From NCBI GenBank assembly GCA_965198855.1, contig CBDAPZ010000001.1:2666001-2730000 (forward strand): a DNA stretch of 64,000 bases, in the 5' to 3' direction. The notes beneath the pieces are model-generated. The model searched no databases, was not told the DNA's origin, and saw only the letters and a list, made by a program, of their open reading frames with translations. A program made the translations under genes and the position numbers. Positions 40,798-49,499 of the stretch are shown here, piece after piece. The first letter of the stretch is position 1, and every line of letters starts with the position of its first letter. Origin of the DNA: BOG-908 sp965198855. Lineage in GTDB: Bacteria; Pseudomonadota; Alphaproteobacteria; Acetobacterales; Acetobacteraceae.

Positions 40798-43659
40798 CTA
40801 AGACAGTGCCGAGGCGATAGCAGCGTGTAATTGCGCGAGGCCGGCTGGAACATCCGAGCCGATGTGGACGCGCAGGGCACGGCGACCGCGTTCGGCGAGC
40901 ACGCCGAAATCGCCGCGTGCCTGGGCTGCCTTGACGACGCTAAAGCTGTATTTCTCGCCTGGGACAGCGATATCTTTCACGTCGCTGGCGGTGATCTGCA
41001 GGAAAACGCCGCTGTTCGGCCCGCCTTTATAGGCCTGGCCCGTGGAGTGCAGGAAGCGCGGGCCAAACTCAGCGGCCACAGCTGCATGGGTATGGTCGCG
41101 CACGAGGGTGCGGAGCGATTGCAGGGCCTCGCGATTTGGCAGGTTGCGCTCTACGTAAGCGAGAAGCCCGACATAGTCGCCAGGCTTCACGCGTGCGAAA
41201 TGCGCGCGCAGTACGGCGACAAGTGAGTCCCCTTTCAACGCTTCCGCGTTCTTGGGGTCTGCGAAGAGGGAAACGCCGTCGAAGTTGGCGAAAGGTGTCT
41301 CGTCCGGCAGCTTGTTCTCTTCGGTAACGGCGCTGGTGAGCTCTTTCGTCTTGATCTTGCTGGCTTCGACGTCAGGTTGATCGAAGGCATCAATGCCGAT
41401 GATGCTGCCGGCGACGGCGGTTGCGAACTCCCACAGGAAGAATTGCTGGCCGATCTCCTGATGACCGTTGATGGTAACGCGCACCACCGGTTGGCCGGCT
41501 TTCTCCAAGGTCGCGATGGCCGCATCCTGTGCTGCGTCCGGCGCATCGTCGGCGCGCAGGTACACGAACAGCCGGTCCTTGCCATACACGTCAGGTGCGG
41601 CGAGCGATTCGCCGTCGATCGGCACCAGGCCCTTGCCTTGTTTGCCGGTGCTCTCCGCCAGTAATTGTTCCAGCCACGCGCCGAGATCGGCGATCCCGGG
41701 CGATGCGCTGATGGTGACCTTGTCGTGTCCGGCAAGCTGGGCCTCGCCGAGGATGGTGCCGAGCACCACGCCCGGGTTGGCGGTCGGCGGCGTGCCGGCC
41801 GAGCAGCCCTTCACCATGACCATGGTCGAAGTGAGGAAGGCGCGCAGGTCGATCCCCATTGCAGCGGCAGGCACCAGGCCGAAATTGGAGAGCACGGAGT
41901 AGCGGCCGCCGATGCCGGGGTCGCCGTAGAAGATGCGACCGAATTTGTCGCCTTCGGCGACTTTCTGCATGTGCGAGCCGGGATCGGTGACGGCCACAAA
42001 ATGCGCGCCCGCTTTGTCCGCGCCGACGGCTTCGGTCATGCGTGCCCAGAAATAGGCTTTGAGGATGTTGGGCTCGAGCGTGCCCCCTGATTTGCTAGAG
42101 ACGATCACAAGGGTCTTCGGCAGATCAACCGCTCTTTCGAAGGTGGCGATCTGCTGCGGATCGGTGCTGTCCAGAACATGCAGTTTCGGCCAGCCGGCGC
42201 GGTGGCCGAAGGTCTCGGAGAACACCTCCGGCCCAAGGCTCGATCCGCCCATGCCAAGCAGCAGCACATCGGTGAAGCCGCCAGCCTTTACATCGTTCTG
42301 GAAGGCGATCAGCTCATCGACGTGGTCAAGTCGCTCCTGAACAATCTTGAGCCAGGCGAGCCATTTGCCTTCATCCTTGCCGGTCCACAAGGACGCATCG
42401 TTCGCCCAAAGCCGGCGCACGGCGCCCTTGTTGCGCCAGGTCTCGAGCCGCGCATCCACCGCCTTGTCGAGCGCTTCTGGCAGGCCATACTGCAGGCTTG
42501 CCTCTGTGCCACCCAGCAGCTTCGCGCGTTTCTGCGCCACTGCGAGAAGCAGCGCGTCGGCGGCCTGAGAAAACTGTTTTACGCCGTCATCGACGAGATG
42601 CTTGGTGACGCCGGGAAGATCGAGCCCGAGCCGATCGGCTTCGGCCAGAACATGCTTGGCGCCATCGAGATCTTCCGTGAGGGACTGGCGGACATGGCCG
42701 TGGTCGCGGAACGCATCCATCGTCGCCGGCGGCATCGTGTTGACCGTCTCGGGCCCGATCAGTTCGGAAACATACAGCGTATCGCTATAGGATTTGTCCT
42801 TGGTGCCGGTGCTGGCCCACAGCAGACGTTGCGGGTTGGCGCCGGCTGCCTTCAACCTCTTCCAGCGATCGCTGGCAACGAATTCCTGATACCAGGCGTA
42901 GGCCATCTTCGCGTTTGCAATAGCCACCTTGCCGCGCACCGCCTTCAACGCTTCGGTTTCCTTGTCGCCGGCAGCGAGCCGGTCATCGATCTTCTTGTCG
43001 ATCTGCGCATCGATGCGGCTGACGAAGAAGCTCGCAACGCTGGAGATGCGGCTGATATCCTCGCCTTTCGTGTGGCGATCCTCCAGGCCGGACACATAGG
43101 CCTCGGCCACCGACTTGTAGGCGTCGAGGGAGAACAGCAACGTAACGTTGATGCTCAAGCCTTCGGAAATCAGGGTGCGGATCGCGGGCACACATTCCGC
43201 CGTGCCAGGCACCTTCACCATGAGGTTCGGACGGTCCACCCATTTCCACAGGCGGCGCGCCTCGACCACGGTGTCTTCCATTTTCAGGGCCAGATAGGGC
43301 GACACTTCGAGGCTGACGAAACCGTCCAGGCCCTTGGTACGGTCGAAGACGGGGCGCAGATTTCCGGTCGCGTGCTGTATGTCGGCGACTGCCATCGTCT
43401 CGTAAAGCTGGTTCGCGTCGAACGCGCCGCTCGCCGCCAGCTCCTTAAACTGGTCGTCATAATCGGCGCCGGAGCCCATTGCTTTCTCGAAAATGGACGG
43501 GTTGGAGGTGACGCCGCCGAGGCCGTCCTCCTCCACGAGCTTCTGGAGCTTGCCTTCGGCGATGAAACTGCGGCGGATGAAGTCGAGCCATGGAGATTGA
43601 CCGGAAGCTGCCAGCTGCTTCAACGGGTTCGCGGTTTCCTGCGTGACGATGCTGTCCAT
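40798..43659 (-). CDS. tal-pgi: Bifunctional transaldolase / glucose-6-phosphate isomerase
   Basis: 953 residues. The N-terminal ~370 residues are transaldolase: GVTSNPSIFEKAM, VSLEVSPYLA, LMVKVPGTAECVPAI (Schiff-base Lys), SINVTLLFSLDAYKSVAEA. From about 440 onward is phosphoglucose isomerase: LLGMGGSSLGPEVFSETFG, VSSKSGGTLEPN, and DPGSHMQKVAEGDKFGRIFYGDPGIGGRYSVLSNFG. The fusion is characteristic of acetic acid bacteria relatives. GAGGAG precedes the ATG (43659). First gene of the seven-gene pentose-phosphate operon; repeat copy 10 lies in its leader. Confidence 0.96.
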   Translation of the reverse strand: MDSIVTQETANPLKQLAASGQSPWLDFIRRSFIAEGKLQKLVEEDGLGGVTSNPSIFEKAMGSGADYDDQFKELAASGAFDANQLYETMAVADIQHATGNLRPVFDRTKGLDGFVSLEVSPYLALKMEDTVVEARRLWKWVDRPNLMVKVPGTAECVPAIRTLISEGLSINVTLLFSLDAYKSVAEAYVSGLEDRHTKGEDISRISSVASFFVSRIDAQIDKKIDDRLAAGDKETEALKAVRGKVAIANAKMAYAWYQEFVASDRWKRLKAAGANPQRLLWASTGTKDKSYSDTLYVSELIGPETVNTMPPATMDAFRDHGHVRQSLTEDLDGAKHVLAEADRLGLDLPGVTKHLVDDGVKQFSQAADALLLAVAQKRAKLLGGTEASLQYGLPEALDKAVDARLETWRNKGAVRRLWANDASLWTGKDEGKWLAWLKIVQERLDHVDELIAFQNDVKAGGFTDVLLLGMGGSSLGPEVFSETFGHRAGWPKLHVLDSTDPQQIATFERAVDLPKTLVIVSSKSGGTLEPNILKAYFWARMTEAVGADKAGAHFVAVTDPGSHMQKVAEGDKFGRIFYGDPGIGGRYSVLSNFGLVPAAAMGIDLRAFLTSTMVMVKGCSAGTPPTANPGVVLGTILGEAQLAGHDKVTISASPGIADLGAWLEQLLAESTGKQGKGLVPIDGESLAAPDVYGKDRLFVYLRADDAPDAAQDAAIATLEKAGQPVVRVTINGHQEIGQQFFLWEFATAVAGSIIGIDAFDQPDVEASKIKTKELTSAVTEENKLPDETPFANFDGVSLFADPKNAEALKGDSLVAVLRAHFARVKPGDYVGLLAYVERNLPNREALQSLRTLVRDHTHAAVAAEFGPRFLHSTGQAYKGGPNSGVFLQITASDVKDIAVPGEKYSFSVVKAAQARGDFGVLAERGRRALRVHIGSDVPAGLAQLHAAIASALS

Positions 43660-43674
43660 GGCTGGAGCTCCTCT

Positions 43675-43730
43675 GAGGAAGAAAAGGCCTTCTTTTCTGG
43701 AAAAAAGAAGCAACAAACTTTTTACGTCTC
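43675..43730 (-). repeat. A/T-rich stem-loop element, copy 10 (reverse)
   Basis: GAGGAAGAAAAGGCCTTC, TTTTCTGGAAAAAAGAAGC, AACAAACTTTTTACGTCTC. Directly upstream of the tal-pgi ribosome site and forward relative to that gene. The remaining 43731-43833 shows nothing further. Confidence 0.8.
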
Positions 43731-43833
43731 TAGGCGTGCAGTTACTGCGGACGCGTAAACGTGAGGCGAACCTAACTGCTGCGCTGCAACAGACGCGCTG
43801 GACTGCCATCCGGTTTCGCCAAAACAGCCTTCG

Positions 43834-46800
43834 TCATGGCTGTGCTGCAGGCTTGTGCGGCTGGTCGACGCCGAACCGCGCCTTTACCCGCTCCCGTCCA
43901 GTCTGAAACACCACATACAGCATGGGAATGAGGAAAATACCGAATGCGCTCGCCGCCAACATGCCGGCGAAAACCGGCGTGCCGACATCGCGGCGGCTGA
44001 TGGCCGCCACACCGCTTGCTGTGACCAAGGGCACAAGGCCCAGGATGAACGCCACCGAGGTCATCATCACCGCACGGAACCGCATCTGCGCGCCGAGGGC
44101 TGCGGCATCGACGATCCCCATGCCTTTCTCACGCTGATCCTTGGCGAATTCCACGATCAAGATGCCATTCTTTGCCGCCAGCGCGATGAGCACGACAAGC
44201 CCGATCTGCGCGTAAAGGTCGAGTGACAAACCGGCGACGGAAATGCCCAGCATTGCGCCCAGAACACCGACCACCACCGACAGCAGCACCGGCACCGGTA
44301 TCACCCAGCTCTCATACAAACCCACCAGGAAAAGATATGCAAACAGAATGGCCAGCGCGAGGATAACACTTGTCTGCCCGGAAGCCGCGACCTCCTGGAA
44401 CGCCGTGCCGGTCCATTCATAGGCGTAACCCGGCGGCAGCGATTGCCCGGACACGGCGGCCATGGCGTTGATCGCCTGGCCGGAGGAGGCACCGGGCGCA
44501 GGCGCGCCGTTGATCGTCACTGAACGGTAGTTGTTATAGCGGGTGATGACCTGCGGGCCGAGCTTGATATGCACATCGGCGATCGAGCGCAGCGGCACCA
44601 TGTCGCCGGTCTTGTTGCGGACATAGATCTGCCAGAGCGCCGGCACGTCGCTGCGGTCGTACGCCTCGCCCTGAATGTTGACCTGCCAGACGCGGCCATA
44701 CAGGTTGAAGTCGTTGATGTAGATGCCACCCAGCGTCGCTTGCAGGGCGGTGAAAACGTCGGACATGTTCAGGCCGAGCGCCTGCGCCTTCTCACGGTCG
44801 ATATCGAGGAACAGCGAGGGATTGCTGGCGGTGAAGGTGGAGAAGATCGCGCCGATATTGGGGTTCGCATGGGCGGCCCCGATGAGGCCGTTCATGGTGC
44901 TCGCGATATCGGTGTAGTCCTGCCCGGTTAGGCCATCGAGCTGGTATTCGAAGCCGCCGGCGGTGCCCAGACCGATGATCGGCGGCAGGTTGAAGGCGAG
45001 CACATTGGCCGAGCGTATCTGCGCGCCGAGCCCGAACACCCTGCCGATCAGCGCCGTGATTTGCGTCTCTGCCGTGCGGCGTTCTGCGAAAGGCTTCAGC
45101 TTGACGAACATGAACCCGTTATTGGATTCCTGCGCGCTGTCTAGGATCGAAAAGCCGACGATGACGAAGGTGTCGGCGACACCCGGCAGCTTGATGACGC
45201 TCTTTTCCACCTGCGCCATGACCTGGCTGGTGCGTGCCACCGAGGCGCCATCCGGCAATTGAAGGGCCACGAAGAACCCGCCCTGGTCCTCGCTTGGCAG
45301 GAAGCCGCTGGGGATGATCAGCCCCATGCCAACCACCGCCGCGGCGCCGACCGCGATCACCACCAGCGACAGGATGGAACGGCGCAGCAGGCGGCGCACG
45401 ACGGAGGTGTAGCCGTCGCGCGTGTAGTCGATCCCGCGCATCACGCGCGACATGATGCCGTGGGTCGCATGCGGCCGGTAGCGCAGGAACATGCCGCACA
45501 ATGCCGGCGACAGGGTAAGCGCGTTCAGCGCGGAGATCAGCATGGCAGAGCTGATGGTCACCGCGAACTGCTTGAACAGCACGCCGGAAATGCCGGGGAT
45601 GAAGCCGATCGGCACGAACACCGACAGCAGCACCAGGGTGATCGCGATGATCGGCGCGGTGATCTGCCGCATCGCCTCTTTCACCGCGTCACGCGGATCC
45701 CAGTCCGGATGCTCGCTCAGCACGCGCTCGACATTCTCCACCACCACGATGGCGTCATCGACCACGATGCCGATGGCCAGCACCATCGCGAGCAGGCTGA
45801 CGGTGTTGGCCGAATAGCCGATCGCCATCAGCACCGCGAAGGCGCCGATCAGGCTGACCGGCACCGCGATGGCGGGGATGATGGTGGCGCGCAGATTGCC
45901 CAGGAACAGGAACACCACGATCACCACCAGCACGAAGGCCTCGACCAGGGTGCGCAACACCTCGGCGATGGTGTCGGTGACGAACAGGGTGGAGTTCCAG
46001 GTGACCTGGTAGTCCAGTCCCTCGGGGAAGCGGGTTTTCAGCTCGGCGAGCTTGGCGTTGACCATCCTCGCGGTGTTCACCGCGTTCGCACCCGGGGCGA
46101 GGTTGATCCGCATGGCGACCGAGGGCTTGCCGTCCAGACGGCTCTCGCTGTCCACGTTCTGCGCGCCCAATTCCACGCGGGCGACGTCGCGTATGCGCAG
46201 CAGCGAGCCATCGGGGTTCGCGCGCAGCACAATGTCGCCGAACTGCTTGGCGGTGACGAGGCGGCCCTGGGTCTGCACGTTGAGCTGGAATTGCACGTCG
46301 TTGCTGGCGGGGCGGGCGCCGATGCGGCCGACGGGGGCGACCACGTTCTGCGCCTGGATCGCGGTGACCACGTCGTTGGGCGAGAGGTTGAGGTTGGTCA
46401 GGCGCTGGCTGTCGAACCAGATACGCATCGAATATTGCTGCTGGCTGAACAGCTGCGCCTGGCCGACGCCGTTGATGCGGGAAATCTCGTCCAGCACGCT
46501 GATGGTGACGTAGTTGGTGATGAACAGCGTATCCTGCTTGCCGGACGCGCTGAAGAAATTGACGAATTCCAGGATGGCGCTGCTGGCCTTCTGGACCTTT
46601 AGGCCCTCGAGCTGGACTTCCGCGGGGAGCTCGGCCAGCGCCGTTTGCACGCGGTTGTTAACGTTGACGGTGTTGATGTCCGGGTCGGTGCCGAGGGCGA
46701 AGCTGACGGTGAGATTATAGGTGCCGTCATTGGCGTTGATGCTCTTCATGTAGAGCATCTTGTCGACGCCGACGACCTGCGCCTCAATGGGCTGGGCAAC

Positions 46801-46983
46801 GGAGGCTTCGACGTCGGCGGCCGAGGCGCCTGGATAGCTCGCGGAGACCTGCACCTGCGGTGGGACGATCTCCGGAAATTGGGAGATCGGGATCCTGGTG
46901 AGCGAGATCAGGCCGGCGATGGTGATGACCAGCGCGATGACGATGGCAAGGCGGGGCCGGTCGACGAAGATCGCAGAGATCAT
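43834..46983 (-). CDS. RND multidrug efflux transporter, AcrB/MexB (HAE1) type
   Basis: 1049 residues. N-terminal helix and FPEIVPPQVQVSASYPGASA, VEASVAQPIEAQV, twelve membrane helices in two halves, and the proton-relay aspartates in VLAIGIVVDDAIVVVENVER; C-terminal half with VLIALAAKNGILIVEFAKDQ. An inner-membrane proton-driven drug exporter, partner of the MFP gene upstream. No outer-membrane channel gene is adjacent, so it must use one encoded elsewhere. Confidence 0.95.
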   Translation of the reverse strand: MISAIFVDRPRLAIVIALVITIAGLISLTRIPISQFPEIVPPQVQVSASYPGASAADVEASVAQPIEAQVVGVDKMLYMKSINANDGTYNLTVSFALGTDPDINTVNVNNRVQTALAELPAEVQLEGLKVQKASSAILEFVNFFSASGKQDTLFITNYVTISVLDEISRINGVGQAQLFSQQQYSMRIWFDSQRLTNLNLSPNDVVTAIQAQNVVAPVGRIGARPASNDVQFQLNVQTQGRLVTAKQFGDIVLRANPDGSLLRIRDVARVELGAQNVDSESRLDGKPSVAMRINLAPGANAVNTARMVNAKLAELKTRFPEGLDYQVTWNSTLFVTDTIAEVLRTLVEAFVLVVIVVFLFLGNLRATIIPAIAVPVSLIGAFAVLMAIGYSANTVSLLAMVLAIGIVVDDAIVVVENVERVLSEHPDWDPRDAVKEAMRQITAPIIAITLVLLSVFVPIGFIPGISGVLFKQFAVTISSAMLISALNALTLSPALCGMFLRYRPHATHGIMSRVMRGIDYTRDGYTSVVRRLLRRSILSLVVIAVGAAAVVGMGLIIPSGFLPSEDQGGFFVALQLPDGASVARTSQVMAQVEKSVIKLPGVADTFVIVGFSILDSAQESNNGFMFVKLKPFAERRTAETQITALIGRVFGLGAQIRSANVLAFNLPPIIGLGTAGGFEYQLDGLTGQDYTDIASTMNGLIGAAHANPNIGAIFSTFTASNPSLFLDIDREKAQALGLNMSDVFTALQATLGGIYINDFNLYGRVWQVNIQGEAYDRSDVPALWQIYVRNKTGDMVPLRSIADVHIKLGPQVITRYNNYRSVTINGAPAPGASSGQAINAMAAVSGQSLPPGYAYEWTGTAFQEVAASGQTSVILALAILFAYLFLVGLYESWVIPVPVLLSVVVGVLGAMLGISVAGLSLDLYAQIGLVVLIALAAKNGILIVEFAKDQREKGMGIVDAAALGAQMRFRAVMMTSVAFILGLVPLVTASGVAAISRRDVGTPVFAGMLAASAFGIFLIPMLYVVFQTGRERVKARFGVDQPHKPAAQP

Positions 46984-47022
46984 GGCGAGGCCAGCCGGAG
47001 ACCGGCACTGTCAGCCGTCACG

Positions 47023-48156
47023 CTAAGGACTCGTCTTCGGCGTGGGAGAGGCTGGGCCGGGGGCGACGGTGATGCCAGGGTGGATGCGCTGTATCCCTTC
47101 GGTGACAACCATCTGGCCTTCGGTCAGGCCGCTGGTGATGGCGGCGGTGCCTGGCGTGGACTGGCCGAGCTGCACGTCGGTGCGCACCACCTTGTTGTCT
47201 GGGCTAAGCGTGTAGACGTAGTCGCCCTGCTGGTCCGACAGGATGGCGATTCGAGGTACGCCGAGTGCTTCGATGGGTGTGAGGCCCTGTAGCAGCACCT
47301 GCACGAACTCGCCGTCGATGAGCTCACGGGTGCCATCTTTCGTCTTCGGGTTCGGGAAGCTGGCGCGGGCGAGCAGCGTGTCGGTGTTCTGCGAGATGCT
47401 GGGGTCGATATAGTTGAGCTTGCCTTCCGCCTGGTAGATGCGGCCGGTCGGCAGCCTGATCTTCACCTTGATCGCGTCGAAGCCGCCGATGCTGGCGTAG
47501 CGCTGCCGCAGATCGAACAGCGCGCGGGAAGGCACCGGAAAGACGACATAGATGGGGTCCTGGCTGACGATGGTGGCGAGCGTACCGGTCGTGGGACCGA
47601 CCACGTTGCCTTCGGTGACCGCAGTGCGGGTGATGCGGCCGTCGATCGGTGCCTTGATGGTGGTGTAATCGAGATTGATCTGCGAGGTGTGCAGATTGGC
47701 CTGGGCTGCCAGCAGCTGCGCCTCCAGGCTGTGCTGCTGGGCGACGGCGGTGTCGTAGTTCGATCGCTGGCCGGCGGGCGTGTTCAGCAATGCCGCCTGT
47801 CGGCCGAAAGTGAGCTTGGCGTTCTGCAGCAGCGCATCGACCTGGCCGAGGGCGGCCTGCTTGGCCAGGAGGTCGGCCTGGAAGGGCCCCTGCTCCAGCT
47901 TATAGAGCACGTCGTTCTGCTTTACCTCCGCACCCTCGGTGAACAGGCGCTGGTCGAGATAGGCGGTCACGCGGGCGACCAAGGCGACGCGGTTGATGGC
48001 CTCGGCACGGCCGATGAATTCATTGGTCTCGATGATGGGGGTGCGTTCGGCACGCGCGACGCCTACGGCAGGCGGACCCTTGCTGGGCTGGGCCTGCGCA
48101 GACGTAAATCCCAATACGGACAGGAGTACGATGCGAAGACAGGGCGTTCGGACCAT
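47023..48156 (-). CDS. RND efflux membrane fusion protein (AcrA/MexA type)
   Basis: 377 residues. A signal peptide without a lipobox Cys (LRIVLLSVLGFTSAQA), lipoyl halves around a coiled-coil hairpin (EGAEVKQNDVLYKLEQGPFQADLLAKQAAL to LDYTTIKAPIDGRITRTAVTEGNVVG) and the beta-barrel/MP domains. Bridges the RND pump to an outer-membrane channel. ATG 48156 with GAGGAGAG upstream; a longer frame upstream lacks support. 39 nt before the pump gene. Confidence 0.94.
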   Translation of the reverse strand: MVRTPCLRIVLLSVLGFTSAQAQPSKGPPAVGVARAERTPIIETNEFIGRAEAINRVALVARVTAYLDQRLFTEGAEVKQNDVLYKLEQGPFQADLLAKQAALGQVDALLQNAKLTFGRQAALLNTPAGQRSNYDTAVAQQHSLEAQLLAAQANLHTSQINLDYTTIKAPIDGRITRTAVTEGNVVGPTTGTLATIVSQDPIYVVFPVPSRALFDLRQRYASIGGFDAIKVKIRLPTGRIYQAEGKLNYIDPSISQNTDTLLARASFPNPKTKDGTRELIDGEFVQVLLQGLTPIEALGVPRIAILSDQQGDYVYTLSPDNKVVRTDVQLGQSTPGTAAITSGLTEGQMVVTEGIQRIHPGITVAPGPASPTPKTSP

Positions 48157-48233
48157 CGCTCTCTCCTCGCTTGACGGCAACCGCACCAAGGTTGGTAACG
48201 GAATATGTCATCTTCAATGGTGGATGGAGGGGC

Positions 48234-48252
48234 AGTTGGTCCAACTTGTCAA
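48234..48252 (-). promoter_or_regulatory. Candidate promoter and operator of the RND operon
   Basis: On the minus strand a TTGACA (48252-48247) is followed at once by the perfect palindrome AGTTGGACCAACT (48246-48234). A repressor bound there would block the -35 region. No TetR gene is nearby. No good -10 is visible at normal spacing, so the promoter call is weak. Confidence 0.4.
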
Positions 48253-48275
48253 TTACAGAGCAAAGAAATCATGGG

Positions 48276-49415
48276 TTAGAATAGCGAAAGCTGGGGCGCC
48301 AAGGCAGCGGTAGCAGCGTTTGGAGACAGGAAATGACGGGTTTCGAGGGGGGTGCGTTCCTCGAAGCCGAACTGGCGCGCGGCGCGGGCGAAGCGCTTGG
48401 CGAGCAGGTCGGCATAGGGGCCGGCGCCGACGAAGCGCCGGTGAAACTGGCTGTCATTGAGCTGGCCGGCACGGGTTTCGCGTATCAGGTTCAGCACGTG
48501 GCGGGCGCGATTTGGGAAGTGTTCGGCAAGCCAGGCCTCGAACATGGCACGCAGCTCGTACGGCAGGCGTAGCAGGACGTAACCTGCAAACCGCGCGCCG
48601 GCGCGAGCTGCGCGTTCGAGAATTTTCTCCAGCTCGGCATCGTTCAGGCCGGGGATCATCGGGGCGGCCAGCAAAGCGGTGGGGATGCCGGCTTGGCTGA
48701 GCGCGCCGATGGCGGACAGGCGGCGTTCGGGCGAGGCGGCACGCGGTTCCATGCAGCGGGCAAGTGCCGGGTCGAGCGTGGTGACGGAGAGATAGACACG
48801 CACCAGGCCACGCGCGGCCATGCGCTGCAGGATGTCGATATCGCGCAGGACGCCCGCCGATTTGGTGACGATACTGACAGGATGGCCGAAGCGCTCCAGC
48901 ACTTCCAGCACCGCGCGGGTGAGTTTCAGGGTGCGGTCGATGGGCTGATAGGGATCGGTGTTTGTGCCGAGGCCCATGGGTTTGACCACGTAGTTCGGCT
49001 TGCAAAGCTCCTTCTCCAGCAATGAGGCGACATCAGGCTTGAAGACCAGGCGGGTTTCAAAATCGAGCCCCGGAGAGTAGCCGAGATAGGCGTGGCTCGG
49101 CCGGGCGAAGCAATAGACGCAGCCATGCTCGCAGCCGCGATACGGATTGACAGCGCGATCGAAACCCAGATCCGGCGAAGTGTTCCAGGAGATGGCGGAC
49201 TTGCTGGCGTCTTTGGTAAGGGTGGTAGCGAGCTTGGGCAGGTCGGCGAGGCCCTCCAGCGTGTCCCACCCGTCATCGAACGGCTCCAGCACTCGGGACT
49301 CGAACCGGTTGGCTGGGTTGCCGATCGCGCCACGGCCGCGCACAGCCTGGCTCGGCATACGAGGATGAGCGTGCGATGTAGGCGGAGATAGAGGGAGCGA
49401 GGCGGCGAGCTGCAT
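48276..49415 (-). CDS. PA0069-family radical SAM protein
   Basis: 379 residues. Radical SAM cluster motif CEHGCVYCFARPSH (Cys95, Cys99, Cys102), preceded by the family block RGRGAIGNPANRFESRVLEPFDDGWDTLE and followed by GTNTDPYQPIDR and VSIVTKSAGVLRDIDIL. Related to spore-photoproduct-lyase-like enzymes; reaction unknown, possibly DNA repair. The ATG at 49415 is used; an ATG at 49358 is also reasonable. Two LexA-type boxes lie upstream, so it is probably SOS-regulated. Confidence 0.88.
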   Translation of the reverse strand: MQLAASLPLSPPTSHAHPRMPSQAVRGRGAIGNPANRFESRVLEPFDDGWDTLEGLADLPKLATTLTKDASKSAISWNTSPDLGFDRAVNPYRGCEHGCVYCFARPSHAYLGYSPGLDFETRLVFKPDVASLLEKELCKPNYVVKPMGLGTNTDPYQPIDRTLKLTRAVLEVLERFGHPVSIVTKSAGVLRDIDILQRMAARGLVRVYLSVTTLDPALARCMEPRAASPERRLSAIGALSQAGIPTALLAAPMIPGLNDAELEKILERAARAGARFAGYVLLRLPYELRAMFEAWLAEHFPNRARHVLNLIRETRAGQLNDSQFHRRFVGAGPYADLLAKRFARAARQFGFEERTPLETRHFLSPNAATAALAPQLSLF

Positions 49416-49421
49416 CTGGAC

Positions 49422-49436
49422 GTTCTCACTTCGTTC
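49422..49436. promoter_or_regulatory. LexA-type SOS box 1
   Basis: GTTCTCACTTCGTTC, exactly GTTC-N7-GTTC, the alphaproteobacterial LexA consensus. It lies 6 nt upstream of the radical SAM start codon at 49415. Confidence 0.7.
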
Positions 49437-49442
49437 GTTCTG

Positions 49443-49472
49443 TAGTTGGACGCGCGTCTCCTATTTTGTCAA
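49443..49472 (-). promoter_or_regulatory. Candidate promoter of the radical SAM gene between the SOS boxes
   Basis: Minus-strand TTGACA at 49472-49467, with CAACTA after an 18 nt spacer (49448-49443). It lies entirely between the two LexA-type boxes, so bound LexA would flank it. Confidence 0.4.
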
Positions 49473-49487
49473 GAACGAAGTGAGAAC
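49473..49487. promoter_or_regulatory. LexA-type SOS box 2 (inverted)
   Basis: GAACGAAGTGAGAAC, the exact reverse complement of box 1, hence GTTC-N7-GTTC on the minus strand. It lies 12 nt upstream of the ClC start. Confidence 0.7.
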
Positions 49488-49499
49488 AAAGTGTCTAAA

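Noticed and set aside
40793..40801. GAGTGCTAA, half of a CIRCE element
   Set aside because: No matching TTAGCACTC 9 bp away; it covers the tal-pgi stop codon, so it is chance.
42178..43758. 526-residue plus-strand open frame
   Set aside because: Antisense to tal-pgi; composition of a shadow frame.
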